From: Candidatus Tisiphia endosymbiont of Beris chalybata
Lineage (GTDB): Bacteria; Pseudomonadota; Alphaproteobacteria; Rickettsiales; Rickettsiaceae
Assembly (NCBI RefSeq): GCF_964026555.1
Contig: NZ_OZ032159.1
Span: forward strand, 1,537,457-1,601,456
Length of the DNA stretch: 64,000 bases
Direction of reading: 5' to 3'
Shown here one piece after another: positions 45,478 to 55,635 of the stretch; position 1 is the stretch's first letter; every line of letters begins with the position of its first letter. Under the pieces are notes generated by a model. That model had not been told where the DNA came from. It made no database searches and was given only the letters and a program-made list of their open reading frames with translations. The position numbers were made by a program, and so were the translations under genes.

Positions 45478-46466
45478 ACGCCATGTTCGACTTTTTTTTA
45501 GCAGGTAACTAATTTTTCGAGTTGTGTTGGCACAAGTTTTAAAGACTTTGTCAAAAATGTAGCAATAGTATGAGCAAGTAATTTTCTAGCGATGCGAGAT
45601 TGTAGATGCCAGTAACTCTTAACTCTGATAGCATTAATAGCAAAACGTTCTGTAAGCTGACCAATAACAGTTTCAATTAAACGACGAGTAGCAGTAATCC
45701 ATTTAAGGAAATTCTTGGATCTATTATCCTTCATATTCTTTTTTAAAGGTGTTTGTAAATCAATGTTTTTGGTGGCCAACTCATCTTTTAAATCCTGACC
45801 AAGATAGCCTTTATCGCCCAGTACCATGCCACTAATATTAGGAGACATTACTTGCAGAGCTTCACGTTCAGACCCATTAGCAGGAGTTATCATGAATCCA
45901 GCTATTCGACCTTCTTCATTAATTAATACGTGTCCTAGAAAACCGTAATAATAGCTATCTTTCGAAGCGCAGTACCCATAGTCAGCGTATTCCTTAAAAC
46001 ATCGCCCTCTCGTTGCTCGGGCCAAATTTATTACAGGAATCGGTACCCCATCTATCATATGCAGATCTGATTTGCTTGCACTCTTAAACAAGTCGGCAAG
46101 CAGCATGTTCTTAATAGATAAAAGACCGCTACATTGCTTCACATAAGACGGTCTACTCTTTAGATTGGGAAACCATTCTTGAAAATGACGTTTAAAATAT
46201 TCCCATATCTGCTTGTCTTGGTGCAAACCGATAAATTCTCCCACCACTTCCATTGTTAATGCTTCCACGTCACTTAAGCAAGGTGGAAATCCTGCTTTCC
46301 TTACTTTGATATTTTTGGTTATTATAGTCATTTTTTCTTCTATGAAACAATACACAGTAATGATAAACTCTTCTAGGGTCATAGCTTCTTTCTCGATAAT
46401 TGAACTATGACCTTATTAGGCTATCCTATTCTTTTGTCAATCTTAAAAAAAAGTCGAACATGGCGT
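45478..46466 (-). mobile_element. IS982-family element (989 bp) with 7-bp target duplication, in traD
   Basis: Direct repeat actcgtt at 45471-45477 and 46467-46473. Ends as in the other copies. Confidence 0.95.
45498..46382 (-). CDS. IS982-family transposase (989-bp element)
   Basis: 294 residues, the same product as the other 989-bp copies, with intact DDE motifs ([28 protein letters not shown]). The copies show no sign of divergence, so this element spread recently. Confidence 0.93.
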   Translation of the reverse strand: MTLEEFIITVYCFIEEKMTIITKNIKVRKAGFPPCLSDVEALTMEVVGEFIGLHQDKQIWEYFKRHFQEWFPNLKSRPSYVKQCSGLLSIKNMLLADLFKSASKSDLHMIDGVPIPVINLARATRGRCFKEYADYGYCASKDSYYYGFLGHVLINEEGRIAGFMITPANGSEREALQVMSPNISGMVLGDKGYLGQDLKDELATKNIDLQTPLKKNMKDNRSKNFLKWITATRRLIETVIGQLTERFAINAIRVKSYWHLQSRIARKLLAHTIATFLTKSLKLVPTQLEKLVTC

Positions 46467-46473
46467 ACTCGTT

Positions 46474-46848
46474 GGGTTTAGAAGTAAATTTCAGGATAAC
46501 AGCAGTGGTGGTTTTTTCCTCCTGGTCAAAAATATCTCTACCAATTTTAGTCCAGTGATTCTGAATATCAGGACATTTTGTTAGTTCGCTTTTTAAGGTA
46601 ACTAATGCCCCAAATAAACTATTGGTAGGTAAGTCATCTAATTCTGCTTTGACAACTAATCCTCCTACTTGAATTAAATGACGAGTGCGCATTTTACGTT
46701 CTTTAATTTTGAATTTAACTTCTTCCATAATCAGCCTAGCTTTTTTCTGCTGGAGTTTAATTTTTTGCTGTGCAGTCTCGTGCATTTGGTTCGCTGCTAT
46801 TATTTCAGTATTTTGTTCTTCGCTATTTAACATAATTTTCTCCATCAA
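46474..46848 (-). pseudogene. traD: Conjugal transfer protein TraD (Ti type), N-terminal part
   Basis: About 125 residues before the IS. It begins MMEKIMLNSEEQNTEIIAAN, with a basic helical stretch KIKLQQKKARLIMEEVKFKI. The TraD-type core follows: KMRTRHLIQVGGLVVKAELD and DLPTNSLFGALVTLKSELTK. Small TraD proteins of Ti-type systems accompany TraA in RAGEs and are thought to help form the relaxosome. TraD and TraA are divergent here, as in those elements. The gene is disrupted by the IS, so no full product is expected. Confidence 0.75.
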
Positions 46849-47208
46849 TGATTTATAGATGTTAGGATGCTCAAACTACTGAAGTCAGTCAAGTGTTAGA
46901 TACACCTACCTAAAATTTTTTCTTGAACCAGCATCGCTAACTCTAAACACACACCTCTGACCATTCCATTATACTGACCCCTAAAACCTACCACGCCATA
47001 AAACCGTCAACACAAATCCTACTGTCTCTAACTGGAGACATAGAAGAAAACAACGAGTCCGAAGGTTATAGACTGCCTTCCCAAGAAGCAGGCTATACGC
47101 AATATATAAACTAAAGTTTATTGCTTTTTAAATCCTTCTTTCACTCGTAGATTAATTTTTTCCATGTTAATGTAATGCTGGATTAGAAATATTACTTAAG
47201 ACTTAATA
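46849..47208. other. Divergent traD-traA intergenic region (possible oriT region)
   Basis: 360 bp without a gene, between two divergent relaxosome genes, where oriT often lies in Ti-type systems. I see a few short inverted segments (for example ctgtctctaactggagacag-like, 47022-47042) but cannot identify a nic site. Confidence 0.4.
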
Positions 47209-48171
47209 ATGGCGATACAGTTTACAAGAATCGAGATAGTTAGTAGAAATAAAGGGGGGCGCGCTTGCTGCAAAGCTGCTTATAATGCTAGAACTATTAT
47301 TAAAGATGAGCTTACAAATATTAAGTATGATTTTACCAAGAGAGGTGACAATGTTTATCACATAATTTTACTACCTAAACATGTAGATAGTAAATTTAAA
47401 GATCCAAAAATATTAATGAATGAGGTAGAGAAATCGGAGAAACGAAAGAACAGTCAGCTATTAAAAGATATAGTAATTGCTTTGCCTGATGATAAGGAGT
47501 TGACCCTGGAAGATAGAATAGCCATTACCCATGAAATAATTGAGGAAATGAGATGGGTAAAAAATGGTTTAGGGGTGCAGGTAGATATTCATAAACCGCA
47601 CAAGGGTGAGAGGAATTGGCATGTGCATCTGCGCTGACAACTCGGAGATTTAGCAAAGATGGTAAATCTCTTGGAGAAAAAGCCGTAGATTTAAATCCAC
47701 AATTTAAAAATACGAAAGGGGGAAAAGGCTTTATTATTCCCGAAGAAAAAATAATTCACGAGAAGGTTAAGGAGGTGATCGATAGATACTTCGAAAAATT
47801 AGGTTTAGAAAACCGCGTAGACGCTATAGGTACAGTAGCGCAGCAACATATTGGCCCCGTGAGAATGCGAAGCCTGATCAACAAGGTGGTAGAGGAAAAT
47901 GAATTAATTAAGGATACCAATTTAAAGATTATTCAGGAAGCTAATGGCTTATTGGATCACATTACCAAGTATCAAGCTATTTTTAGTCAAAAAGACGTAC
48001 AGCAAGCTATCCAGAAGGTAGAAGATGAGACAATACAAGAGCAAGTAATAGCACAAGTAATGAATTCCCCAAGGTTAGTAAAATTATACCACCAAGATGG
48101 CAAGGCAACAAATTATTATACTACTACAGAAGTTCGAGCAGAAGAATTACGCTTGCTGCGGGTAGCCGTAA
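47209..48171 (+). pseudogene. traA: Conjugal relaxase TraA (Ti type), N-terminal part with frameshift
   Basis: TraA nicks oriT and unwinds DNA during conjugation. The first frame (47209-47637) has the MobA/MobL relaxase domain: IQFTRIEIVSRNKGGRACCK, AAYNARTIIKDE and KPHKGERNWHVHLR, carrying the HxH metal site. A stop follows. One base is missing near 47633, after which the next frame goes on with TTRRFSKDGKSLGEKAVDLN, the expected continuation, up to the IS border (LLRVAV). Removing the IS gives LLRVAV-QADKVNQRTH in frame with the helicase part. The gene is therefore broken twice: a 1-bp deletion and a 3.7-kb insertion block. Confidence 0.82.
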
Positions 48172-48253
48172 TGCGCCCCGAAAACTAGAGCAGTGATAGA
48201 GAGACTATTTTATGTTAAAATAAATATAAAATAGGAGCAGTCGAAAATGAGTA

Positions 48254-49360
48254 ATACCATTTCCCTATTATAAATAGATATATGAACAATTACATATAGA
48301 TTTTATAGTTTCTATTGAAATAGATTGAATAAATTCAATTACAGCATCTTCAAGTTTAGTTAAACAATCGTAAACTTTATTTTTTAATACCGAATCTTTT
48401 AAATGTTGCCACAACCTCTCTACAGGATTTAACTCTGGACTATATGGTGGTAAGTACATAATCTCAATATTAGCTGGTATTGTAAGACCTTTATGCCATC
48501 CAGCTCCATCCATCACTAGTATAACTTTTGTAGTTATATGTTTCGCAAATTCATTAAGAAAAACTTGCATACAGGCCTTATCAACATTCGGAATAATTAA
48601 ACTAAAAGAGTCTCCATCTCTATGATTTGTAGCAGAATAAAGATAAAATGATTTAAATCCCAGCTTTGTAGGAACTGGAGTCCTACTGCCTTTTTCAAAC
48701 CATCCTAAACCATGTTTTGTATTGGTCCCAAACCTAGTCTCATCAAAAAAATAAATAGGTACCATAGGATTATCTTGGTGTACTTGTTGTAGATTTTTTT
48801 TTGAATTCTTCTTGAGAAGATGTGTCAGCTTTGTAATGCCTCTTTCTACCAGTAATATGCCTAAACCCAAGTGCCCCTAGCATTCTATGTATACTAGATT
48901 TTTCTATATCTATATCAAATTTTTCTTTTATCACTATCTTTAATTTCTTAATCGTAATACTACTGTCTCTCTTTATCAAAGTTTTAATCTCATCTTTTTG
49001 AGCAGTATTTAATTTTGATCTAGAAGGCTTTGCTATGTTCTTGAGACCATCAATGCCTTGATCTCGAAATAGAGCAACCCATCTATGTAGCGAAGATCTG
49101 TTGATATCATAAACTTCCGCTACTTTCTTAATACCATGCTTACTCGATGCTAGTATGGCTTTTAATCTTGTTACTACAACACCATTCTTCCCTCCGTTAT
49201 TCAAAGCTTCCCTTGCTTTTAATACTAATTCGTCATTTATCATTTTTGATACTTTAGGCATTTCCTTGTTACTTCCTATTATTTCATTATTACCTAGCTT
49301 TATATCATAAATTACTCATTCTATCAATCTAATATCTCTGCTTATAATGGGGAAATGGTA
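48254..49360 (-). mobile_element. IS630-family element, complete copy, inside IS3 orfA
   Basis: The ends taccatttccc and gggaaatggta. The flanks show duplication of a TA (atgagta / taagcc), where the uninterrupted orfA reads atgagtaagcc. Confidence 0.9.
48268..49261 (-). CDS. IS630-family transposase, expressed by frameshift
   Basis: Two frames (48770-49261 for the DNA-binding half, 48268-48870 for the catalytic half), the same as at 29111-30104. They overlap at the A9 run (T9 on the plus strand near 48794). Motifs YFFDETRFG, LVMDGAGWHKG and YSPELNPVERLW are present. The copy is intact. Confidence 0.88.
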
Positions 49361-49367
49361 TAAGCCA

Positions 49368-49649
49368 AAAAGTTACAGTAAAGAATTTAAGTTTAAAGTA
49401 TCGCTAGAGATGATCCGAGGAGATTTGAGTATTGCTGAAATAATCTCAAAATATCAAGTTCCAAGGTCGGTAATGACAAGGTGGAAGAAACAATTTTTGG
49501 AAAATGGTGCTGATATTTTTAAGTTTAGCTATGAAAACGGTAATTCCTCTAGTTCTACAAGCGAAATAGAGAAACTGCATGCAACTATTGGCAAATTGAA
49601 GGTAGAAAACGATTTTTTGCAGCTCGTATCTGCCAAGTTGAAACTATAA
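49368..49649 (+). pseudogene. IS3 orfA interrupted at codon 3 by IS630
   Basis: It is identical to the orfA at 31448 from KPKSYSKEFKFK onward. The natural start (ATGAGTA) is left at 48248, on the other side of the IS630. The IS630 end supplies a new in-frame ATG (49347), giving MGKWYKPKSY..., a 100-residue hybrid that might still be made. Confidence 0.8.
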
Positions 49650-49657
49650 AGAGGAAA

Positions 49658-50554
49658 GTGATGGTAGATAAGGATTATAAAGATTTAAGTGTTCGTCGGC
49701 AAAGTCAGCTATTGAATCTGAACCGCTCCAGCCTATATTACAAGGATTCGGAGAAGGATCAAGATAATTATTTAAGTAATAGAATAGTTGAGATCTATAG
49801 TAATTATCCGATATATGGTTACCGGCGAATAACGGCGATACTTAGGAGAGAAGTGGTAATTGTTAACAGCAAAAAAGTCAGGAGGTTGATGAAACTAATG
49901 AATTTGCAAGCAATTTACCCTTCGATTAATACAAGTAAAAGAAACCTAAAAGAAGCTATTTATCCATATTTGCTATCAGGGTTAGAGGTTATAAAGCCAA
50001 ATCAGGTATGGCAGGTGGATATCACTTATTTAAGGGTACAAAGTGGTTTTATGTATTTGGTTGCATTAATCGATGTTTATACTAGATTAGTAGTAGGATA
50101 TCGTTTATCAAATAGTTTAAATACAGAGAGCTGTTTGCTAGCGTTAGAAGATGCTATAGCTAAATATGGGAAGCCGTCGATAATTAATAGTGATCAAGGT
50201 AGCCAGTTTACCAGCGAGGATTGGATTAATGAATTGAGGAGATGCGTCATAAGCATCAGCATGACGGGCAAAGGCAGGTGTAACGATAATGCCCATATTG
50301 AGCGTTTATGGCGATCGTTTAAGTATGAGGGGTCGTATTTATACCGGTGTACTTCAGTTTTAGAGTTGAAAAATAATATCCCGAAATGGTTGAATTGGTA
50401 TAACAATCAAAGGCCCCATCAGGCTTTGGAGTACAAAACGCCGTTTGAGATATATAGTGGATTTATGGATAAGTCTTGCGACTTACCCACAATTCCACTA
50501 TTACCACAACAGCTACAAAATTATAAAAATAATATTTTTGTAGATAGTTTATGA
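49658..50554 (+). CDS. IS3-family transposase orfB (first tandem unit)
   Basis: 298 residues, identical to the product at 30543-31439. Catalytic D, D and E are in WQVDITYLRV, INSDQGSQF and AHIERLWRSF. A GAGGAAAG ribosome site lies before the ATG. Confidence 0.95.
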   Translation: MMVDKDYKDLSVRRQSQLLNLNRSSLYYKDSEKDQDNYLSNRIVEIYSNYPIYGYRRITAILRREVVIVNSKKVRRLMKLMNLQAIYPSINTSKRNLKEAIYPYLLSGLEVIKPNQVWQVDITYLRVQSGFMYLVALIDVYTRLVVGYRLSNSLNTESCLLALEDAIAKYGKPSIINSDQGSQFTSEDWINELRRCVISISMTGKGRCNDNAHIERLWRSFKYEGSYLYRCTSVLELKNNIPKWLNWYNNQRPHQALEYKTPFEIYSGFMDKSCDLPTIPLLPQQLQNYKNNIFVDSL

Positions 50555-50649
50555 AAATAATAGTCTCTCTATTTAAAGCTTTTTTGGTCTAAACATAGGG
50601 GCGCAGTTCAAGTTACAGTAAAGAATTTAAGTTTAAAGTATCGCTAGAG

Positions 50650-50889
50650 ATGATCCGAGGAGATTTGAGTATTGCTGAAATAATCTCAAAATATCAAGTT
50701 CCAAGGTCGGTAATGACAAGGTGGAAGAAACAATTTTTGGAAAATGGTGCTGATATTTTTAAGTTTAGCTATGAAAACGGTAATTCCTCTAGTTCTACAA
50801 GCGAAATAGAGAAACTGCATGCAACTATTGGCAAATTGAAGGTAGAAAACGATTTTTTGCAGCTCGTATCTGCCAAGTTGAAACTATAA
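50650..50889 (+). pseudogene. IS3 orfA, 5'-truncated (second tandem unit)
   Basis: The sequence YSKEFKFKVSLEMIRG is present from 50614 but without the first six codons. The first available Met gives 79 residues, losing part of the HTH. Confidence 0.85.
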
Positions 50890-50897
50890 AGAGGAAA

Positions 50898-51794
50898 GTG
50901 ATGGTAGATAAGGATTATAAAGATTTAAGTGTTCGTCGGCAAAGTCAGCTATTGAATCTGAACCGCTCCAGCCTATATTACAAGGATTCGGAGAAGGATC
51001 AAGATAATTATTTAAGTAATAGAATAGTTGAGATCTATAGTAATTATCCGATATATGGTTACCGGCGAATAACGGCGATACTTAGGAGAGAAGTGGTAAT
51101 TGTTAACAGCAAAAAAGTCAGGAGGTTGATGAAACTAATGAATTTGCAAGCAATTTACCCTTCGATTAATACAAGTAAAAGAAACCTAAAAGAAGCTATT
51201 TATCCATATTTGCTATCAGGGTTAGAGGTTATAAAGCCAAATCAGGTATGGCAGGTGGATATCACTTATTTAAGGGTACAAAGTGGTTTTATGTATTTGG
51301 TTGCATTAATCGATGTTTATACTAGATTAGTAGTAGGATATCGTTTATCAAATAGTTTAAATACAGAGAGCTGTTTGCTAGCGTTAGAAGATGCTATAGC
51401 TAAATATGGGAAGCCGTCGATAATTAATAGTGATCAAGGTAGCCAGTTTACCAGCGAGGATTGGATTAATGAATTGAGGAGATGCGTCATAAGCATCAGC
51501 ATGACGGGCAAAGGCAGGTGTAACGATAATGCCCATATTGAGCGTTTATGGCGATCGTTTAAGTATGAGGGGTCGTATTTATACCGGTGTACTTCAGTTT
51601 TAGAGTTGAAAAATAATATCCCGAAATGGTTGAATTGGTATAACAATCAAAGGCCCCATCAGGCTTTGGAGTACAAAACGCCGTTTGAGATATATAGTGG
51701 ATTTATGGATAAGTCTTGCGACTTACCCACAATTCCACTATTACCACAACAGCTACAAAATTATAAAAATAATATTTTTGTAGATAGTTTATGA
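50898..51794 (+). CDS. IS3-family transposase orfB (second tandem unit)
   Basis: 298 residues, the same as the first unit and as 30543-31439. The frame and catalytic residues are intact, but the unit lacks the left IS end. Confidence 0.94.
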   Translation: MMVDKDYKDLSVRRQSQLLNLNRSSLYYKDSEKDQDNYLSNRIVEIYSNYPIYGYRRITAILRREVVIVNSKKVRRLMKLMNLQAIYPSINTSKRNLKEAIYPYLLSGLEVIKPNQVWQVDITYLRVQSGFMYLVALIDVYTRLVVGYRLSNSLNTESCLLALEDAIAKYGKPSIINSDQGSQFTSEDWINELRRCVISISMTGKGRCNDNAHIERLWRSFKYEGSYLYRCTSVLELKNNIPKWLNWYNNQRPHQALEYKTPFEIYSGFMDKSCDLPTIPLLPQQLQNYKNNIFVDSL

Positions 51795-51845
51795 AAATAA
51801 TAGTCTCTCTATTTAAAGCTTTTTTGGTCTAAACATAGGGGCGCA

Positions 51846-54800
51846 GTTCAAGCTGACAAGGTAAACCAGCGTACTCACTATGATAATATCTATGCTTTTA
51901 AAAAAGATATAGAAAATCTAACGAATGTTAGCGAACTGCAAAGAGAAGCCCTAAAAACTATATTAGTCACTGATAAAGGAGTCAGAATTTTACGAGGCAG
52001 AGCCGGTACCGGTAAATCGCATGTTTTAGGCATAGCTTATAGACTTGCAACTAGCCGCCGGCAAAATGCGATAGGTCTAGCACCGACTCATAAAGCAGTA
52101 ACAGAGCTCAAAGACAAAGGTTATGAACAATGCCATACAGTTAAAGGGTTTTTATTTAAACTATATAATAGCCGCATAAATCTGCCCCGCAATAGCCTAC
52201 TCGTAGTAGACGAAGCGGGAATGGTCGGAACCTCAGATTATTTAGAATTATTTAAAGTGGCTAGAAAATATAACTGCAGGGTGATACTGGCCGGTGATGA
52301 ACGACAATTAACCTCAATTGAACGTAGCGGCATGTTTGAGGTATTCGCGGGTAAGTTTGGTTCATATGTTTTAAGTGACATTAGAAGACAAAGCCAAGCG
52401 TGGGGTCGGCAAATGGCAATGTGCTTTGCTGAAGGGGATATTATAGGAGCCGTGCAATTACTAGCCAAAAATCAAGGCCTAAAGTTTAATGGGATATTAC
52501 AGCAATCTATCGATAGGCTAGTTAATGATTGGAGTAATAGTCAATTTCCGGTAGAAGAGCGGTTAATAATCACCGTGGGTAACAAGGAAGTAGCCGCGCT
52601 AAATCTAGAGATACGGAAATTATTAAAGGAGCAAAATATACTGACAGGGAAGGAATATAGAAGAACGACCTTGGATAAGCAATTAAATAAAGAAATATCG
52701 GAAGATTATATGAAAGGTGATCGTATTATCTTTAAAACCAGTAATAAAGAGTTACAAACAAAAAATGGTGAGTTTGCTAGTCTGATTGAAGTAAGCCAAA
52801 ATAAATTTATTGCCAAAACAGATAAGGGTCAGACAATAATATTTAACCCCCAAGAAATCAATTTCAAACACGGCTATGCCAGTACTGTCTATAAAGCCCA
52901 AGGCACATCTATCAAAGACGTTTATGTTTTGCATAATTTAGCAGGCAATAGCAGAAGCTCTTATGTTGAAATGACTAGATATATCGAGCAAGTAGGGCTT
53001 TATGCCAATATGGATGCTACCAAGGGGGCGGCAAGTTTAATATCGCAGCTGAGCAGAATAAATGATAAATCTGCTAGTATCAGTTTTTGTACTCAAGAAG
53101 ATTTAATACCAGAGAAAAATAATAAACAGCAAGGCTTTCTAGAGAAAGCAAGTAATTGGGTGAAGTCTGTCTCTATCAATATTGGCGATAGATTGCACTT
53201 AAAGCCACAATATTACCGAATTAAAGATAACATAGAACCTACCGCCAAAGTAGAAGAAGTGTTAGAACAAACTATAAACGTCATTGCGAGTGAGCCGCAG
53301 GCGAGCGTGGCAATCCAGGAAAATAATTTACAAGATGGATTGCTTTGTGGGCCTGCCGGCCTTCCGCGCAATGACGGTGGCGCAGTTATAGATTTAACTA
53401 CAGAACCTCTTGCCAATGACAATGATAAAATTAACGAGAACTACCAACACCAACTGGAGATAACTAATAAAATAGCCGTAGGACAGCAAGAAGTAGCAAA
53501 GATTAAGAATGAGCTGAAAGCTAATAGTCTCTATAGCCGTGCCAATCTTCCTACTCCTCCCCCCACTTATACTTCCTCTACCAACAAGAAATATCTTAAT
53601 GAGCTAAACCGTAAGCAAGAAATGACTGATTTAAAGCAGCAACTATCCTATCGAGCAGAAAGAGTAGCATATTCCCTTCTTGGTTCGCCAAATAGATATT
53701 TATCTAATAATCATACGCTGCGTTGGGGAGAGCATGGCAAAATCGTGATGAAGATTACTGGTAGCAAAGCAGGTATTTGGCATGATTTTAGTAATGATAC
53801 AGGAGGAGATTTATTTACCCTAGTACAACGAGAAAAAAACTGTGACTTTGTTAAAGCTAAAGAATACTTACAAGATATGGTGGGAATGTCTAATTACTAT
53901 CAAAATAAAGTAACTTGGTTAAGAGATCTTGATGCAGATAGATTTTATTCTCAAGCAAAGACACAGGAACAAAAAGAAAAATATGTTGAGCTGGCTAAGA
54001 TTCAACGTGCTAATTCACTATATGATAAATCAGATTCTTTAAAATATTCTATGCCAAATAATATAGCAAGAAAATATTTAATAGAACATCGTGGGATTGA
54101 AACAGTACTAACAAAATATCAGCTAAGTAATGACCTAAGCACCAGTGTTATGTGGAATAGTACAAGTAAGGGATATTATCCAGCTCTAATTGCTTTTGCT
54201 CGAAATACCGAAGGTAAAATTACTGGTGGACAGACAATATATTTAAATAAAGAAACAGCTACTAACGCTGATATTGCAGTTAATAAATGCTCTTTTGGTA
54301 AAATTAGCGGTTCTTTTGTAGAGATTCAACAAGGTGATGAACAAAAAAACAATATCACGATCATAGCAGAAGGAGTAGAAACCGCGCTTAGCTTGCAAGA
54401 AGCTGGTATTAAAGGTAAAATCCTCTGCTCTCTTGTAGTCAGTAACATCAAGAACTATAAGCCTGGGGGCAATGAACGTATCATAATTGCTGCAGATAAT
54501 GATGGCCAAGAAGCGCCATCGTTAAAAGCTATACATAATGCAAAAGAAACACTAGAACGTCAGGGAACAATAGTTGCAATAGTAATGCCACAAAACAAAG
54601 GTGACTTTAATGATGTACTAAAAACTCAAGGAGTAGAATCTATCCGAAACCTACTAACACCAGAGATTGAGAAATTAGCACTTGGTCATAAAAATAATCA
54701 GATAAAATCTATTGAGCTAGAATTATCCAAGGTAGCAACTGCTAATAATGCTCAGACGCTACAAAACTTCCAAAACGTGATAAAATCATTAGAAAGATTT

Positions 54801-55172
54801 ACTACACTCGATAACATTACTACCGCTCTACAAATATATAAAGAACAAGGCATAGCAGACTTCATCACTTATAGCCATAAAATTTGCTCTACAGCAATTG
54901 AGCAAAAAATAATAACAGATTTACAAACCATGAAAAACAAATTTGATCCAAATTATAACTTAGGTGGCACCAGATTTTGTGATATAGTCATACACGACTT
55001 CAAAGGCAAAAACTATGCTGTACCAGAAGATTATCTTAGAGCCATAGGCAAAGATAAGCAAGTAATGCAATATATTAATCCAGAATCACCGGTAGGCCAA
55101 GAAATCAAACATGAGATGCAGAATGTAGCAGATATGCAGAAAAATTGCAGGATAGCAGTGAAATCAGTTTAA
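51846..55172 (+). pseudogene. traA: Conjugal transfer protein TraA (Ti type), helicase and Toprim part
   Basis: The frame is open from the IS end: QADKVNQRTHYDNIYAFKKD. A RecD-like helicase follows, with Walker A RILRGRAGTGKSHVLG (about 51990) and Walker B SLLVVDEAGMVGTSDY. Motif IV-VI-like RIIFKTSNKELQ and HGYASTVYKAQGTS come next. After a linker that includes a palindromic-repeat insert (53279-53376), the C-terminal region resembles a primase/Toprim module (GIWHDFSNDTGGDLFTL; IIAEGVETALSLQEAG with the Glu; IIAADNDGQEAP with DxD). About 1,100 codons are intact, starting before the first Met at 52221. Alone it might make a helicase-primase fragment, but no relaxase. Confidence 0.82.
53279..53376 (+). 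repeat. Palindromic element inserted in frame in traA
   Basis: The ends cgtcattgcg and cgcaatgacg are perfect inverses. The inner gtggcaatccagg and tggattgctttg are also inverse to each other. It encodes VIASEPQASVAIQENNLQDG and LLCGPAGLPRND without a stop. The same type of ends frames the non-coding copy at 34034-34252. Confidence 0.8.
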
Positions 55173-55635
55173 AGTTGCCCCCAAGCATATATGTGTGTAA
55201 CTTTTTAACCCATTACCAAATAAAATAGTAACAGTACATGTTAATTATCTTTAATATTAGCTAATTTGTGATACAATTAGTTAACTTTTTCAATAGGTAC
55301 AAGTAGTAGATACTAAAAGTGCTAGTAAATTCCAATGTCAATCAGATGGTAATTTTATAGTGTCGGTCAGATCAAATTTTGATTTCTATTACAAAGCAAC
55401 ATCAGGGCAGTTTAAAAGTCTGCCTAAAACCCTAATAGATAAGGGGAAAGTAACCAAATCTTAAAGAGGGATTTTTTCCTGATGCCAATGCTGGTTTCAA
55501 GCTGACTTTTAAATTGTCCTGAAGGAACATGATGATTAAATCTTGTGCCTTAATTTTTCAGTTTATTAGTAGTAATTCTGAATAAGAAAAAGTATTCTTA
55601 TTTCAGCCTAAGTTTTTTGATAATATGAGGTTTAT
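55173..55635. other. Intergenic with a possible decayed coding remnant
   Basis: From 55297 to about 55464 the plus strand is open: VDTKSASKFQCQSDGNFIVS, then VRSNFDFYYKATSGQFKSLP and KTLIDKGKVTKS. There is no start codon. Base use looks coding-like, but I do not recognise it. The rest is AT-rich, with the promoter and GAGG ribosome site of the next gene at its end. Confidence 0.35.

Larger units (their letters stand above)
48172..51845 (+). mobile_element. IS3 element in traA, itself carrying IS630 and partly duplicated in tandem
   Basis: It starts tgcgcccc (48172) and ends ggggcgca (51838-51845). An IS630 (48254-49360) sits in the first codons of orfA. A unit of exactly 1,240 bp (49371-50610) is repeated head to tail at 50611-51850. 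The second unit has orfB and a 5'-less orfA but no left end. Confidence 0.88.
49371..51850 (+). repeat. Head-to-tail duplication of a 1,240-bp IS3 segment
   Basis: agttacagtaaagaatttaa occurs at 49371 and 50611, and gcgcagttcaag at 50601 and 51841, so the period is 1,240 bp. The junction (gttca/agttac) lies at a 2-3 bp overlap with the traA sequence gttcaagctgac. Confidence 0.93.
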
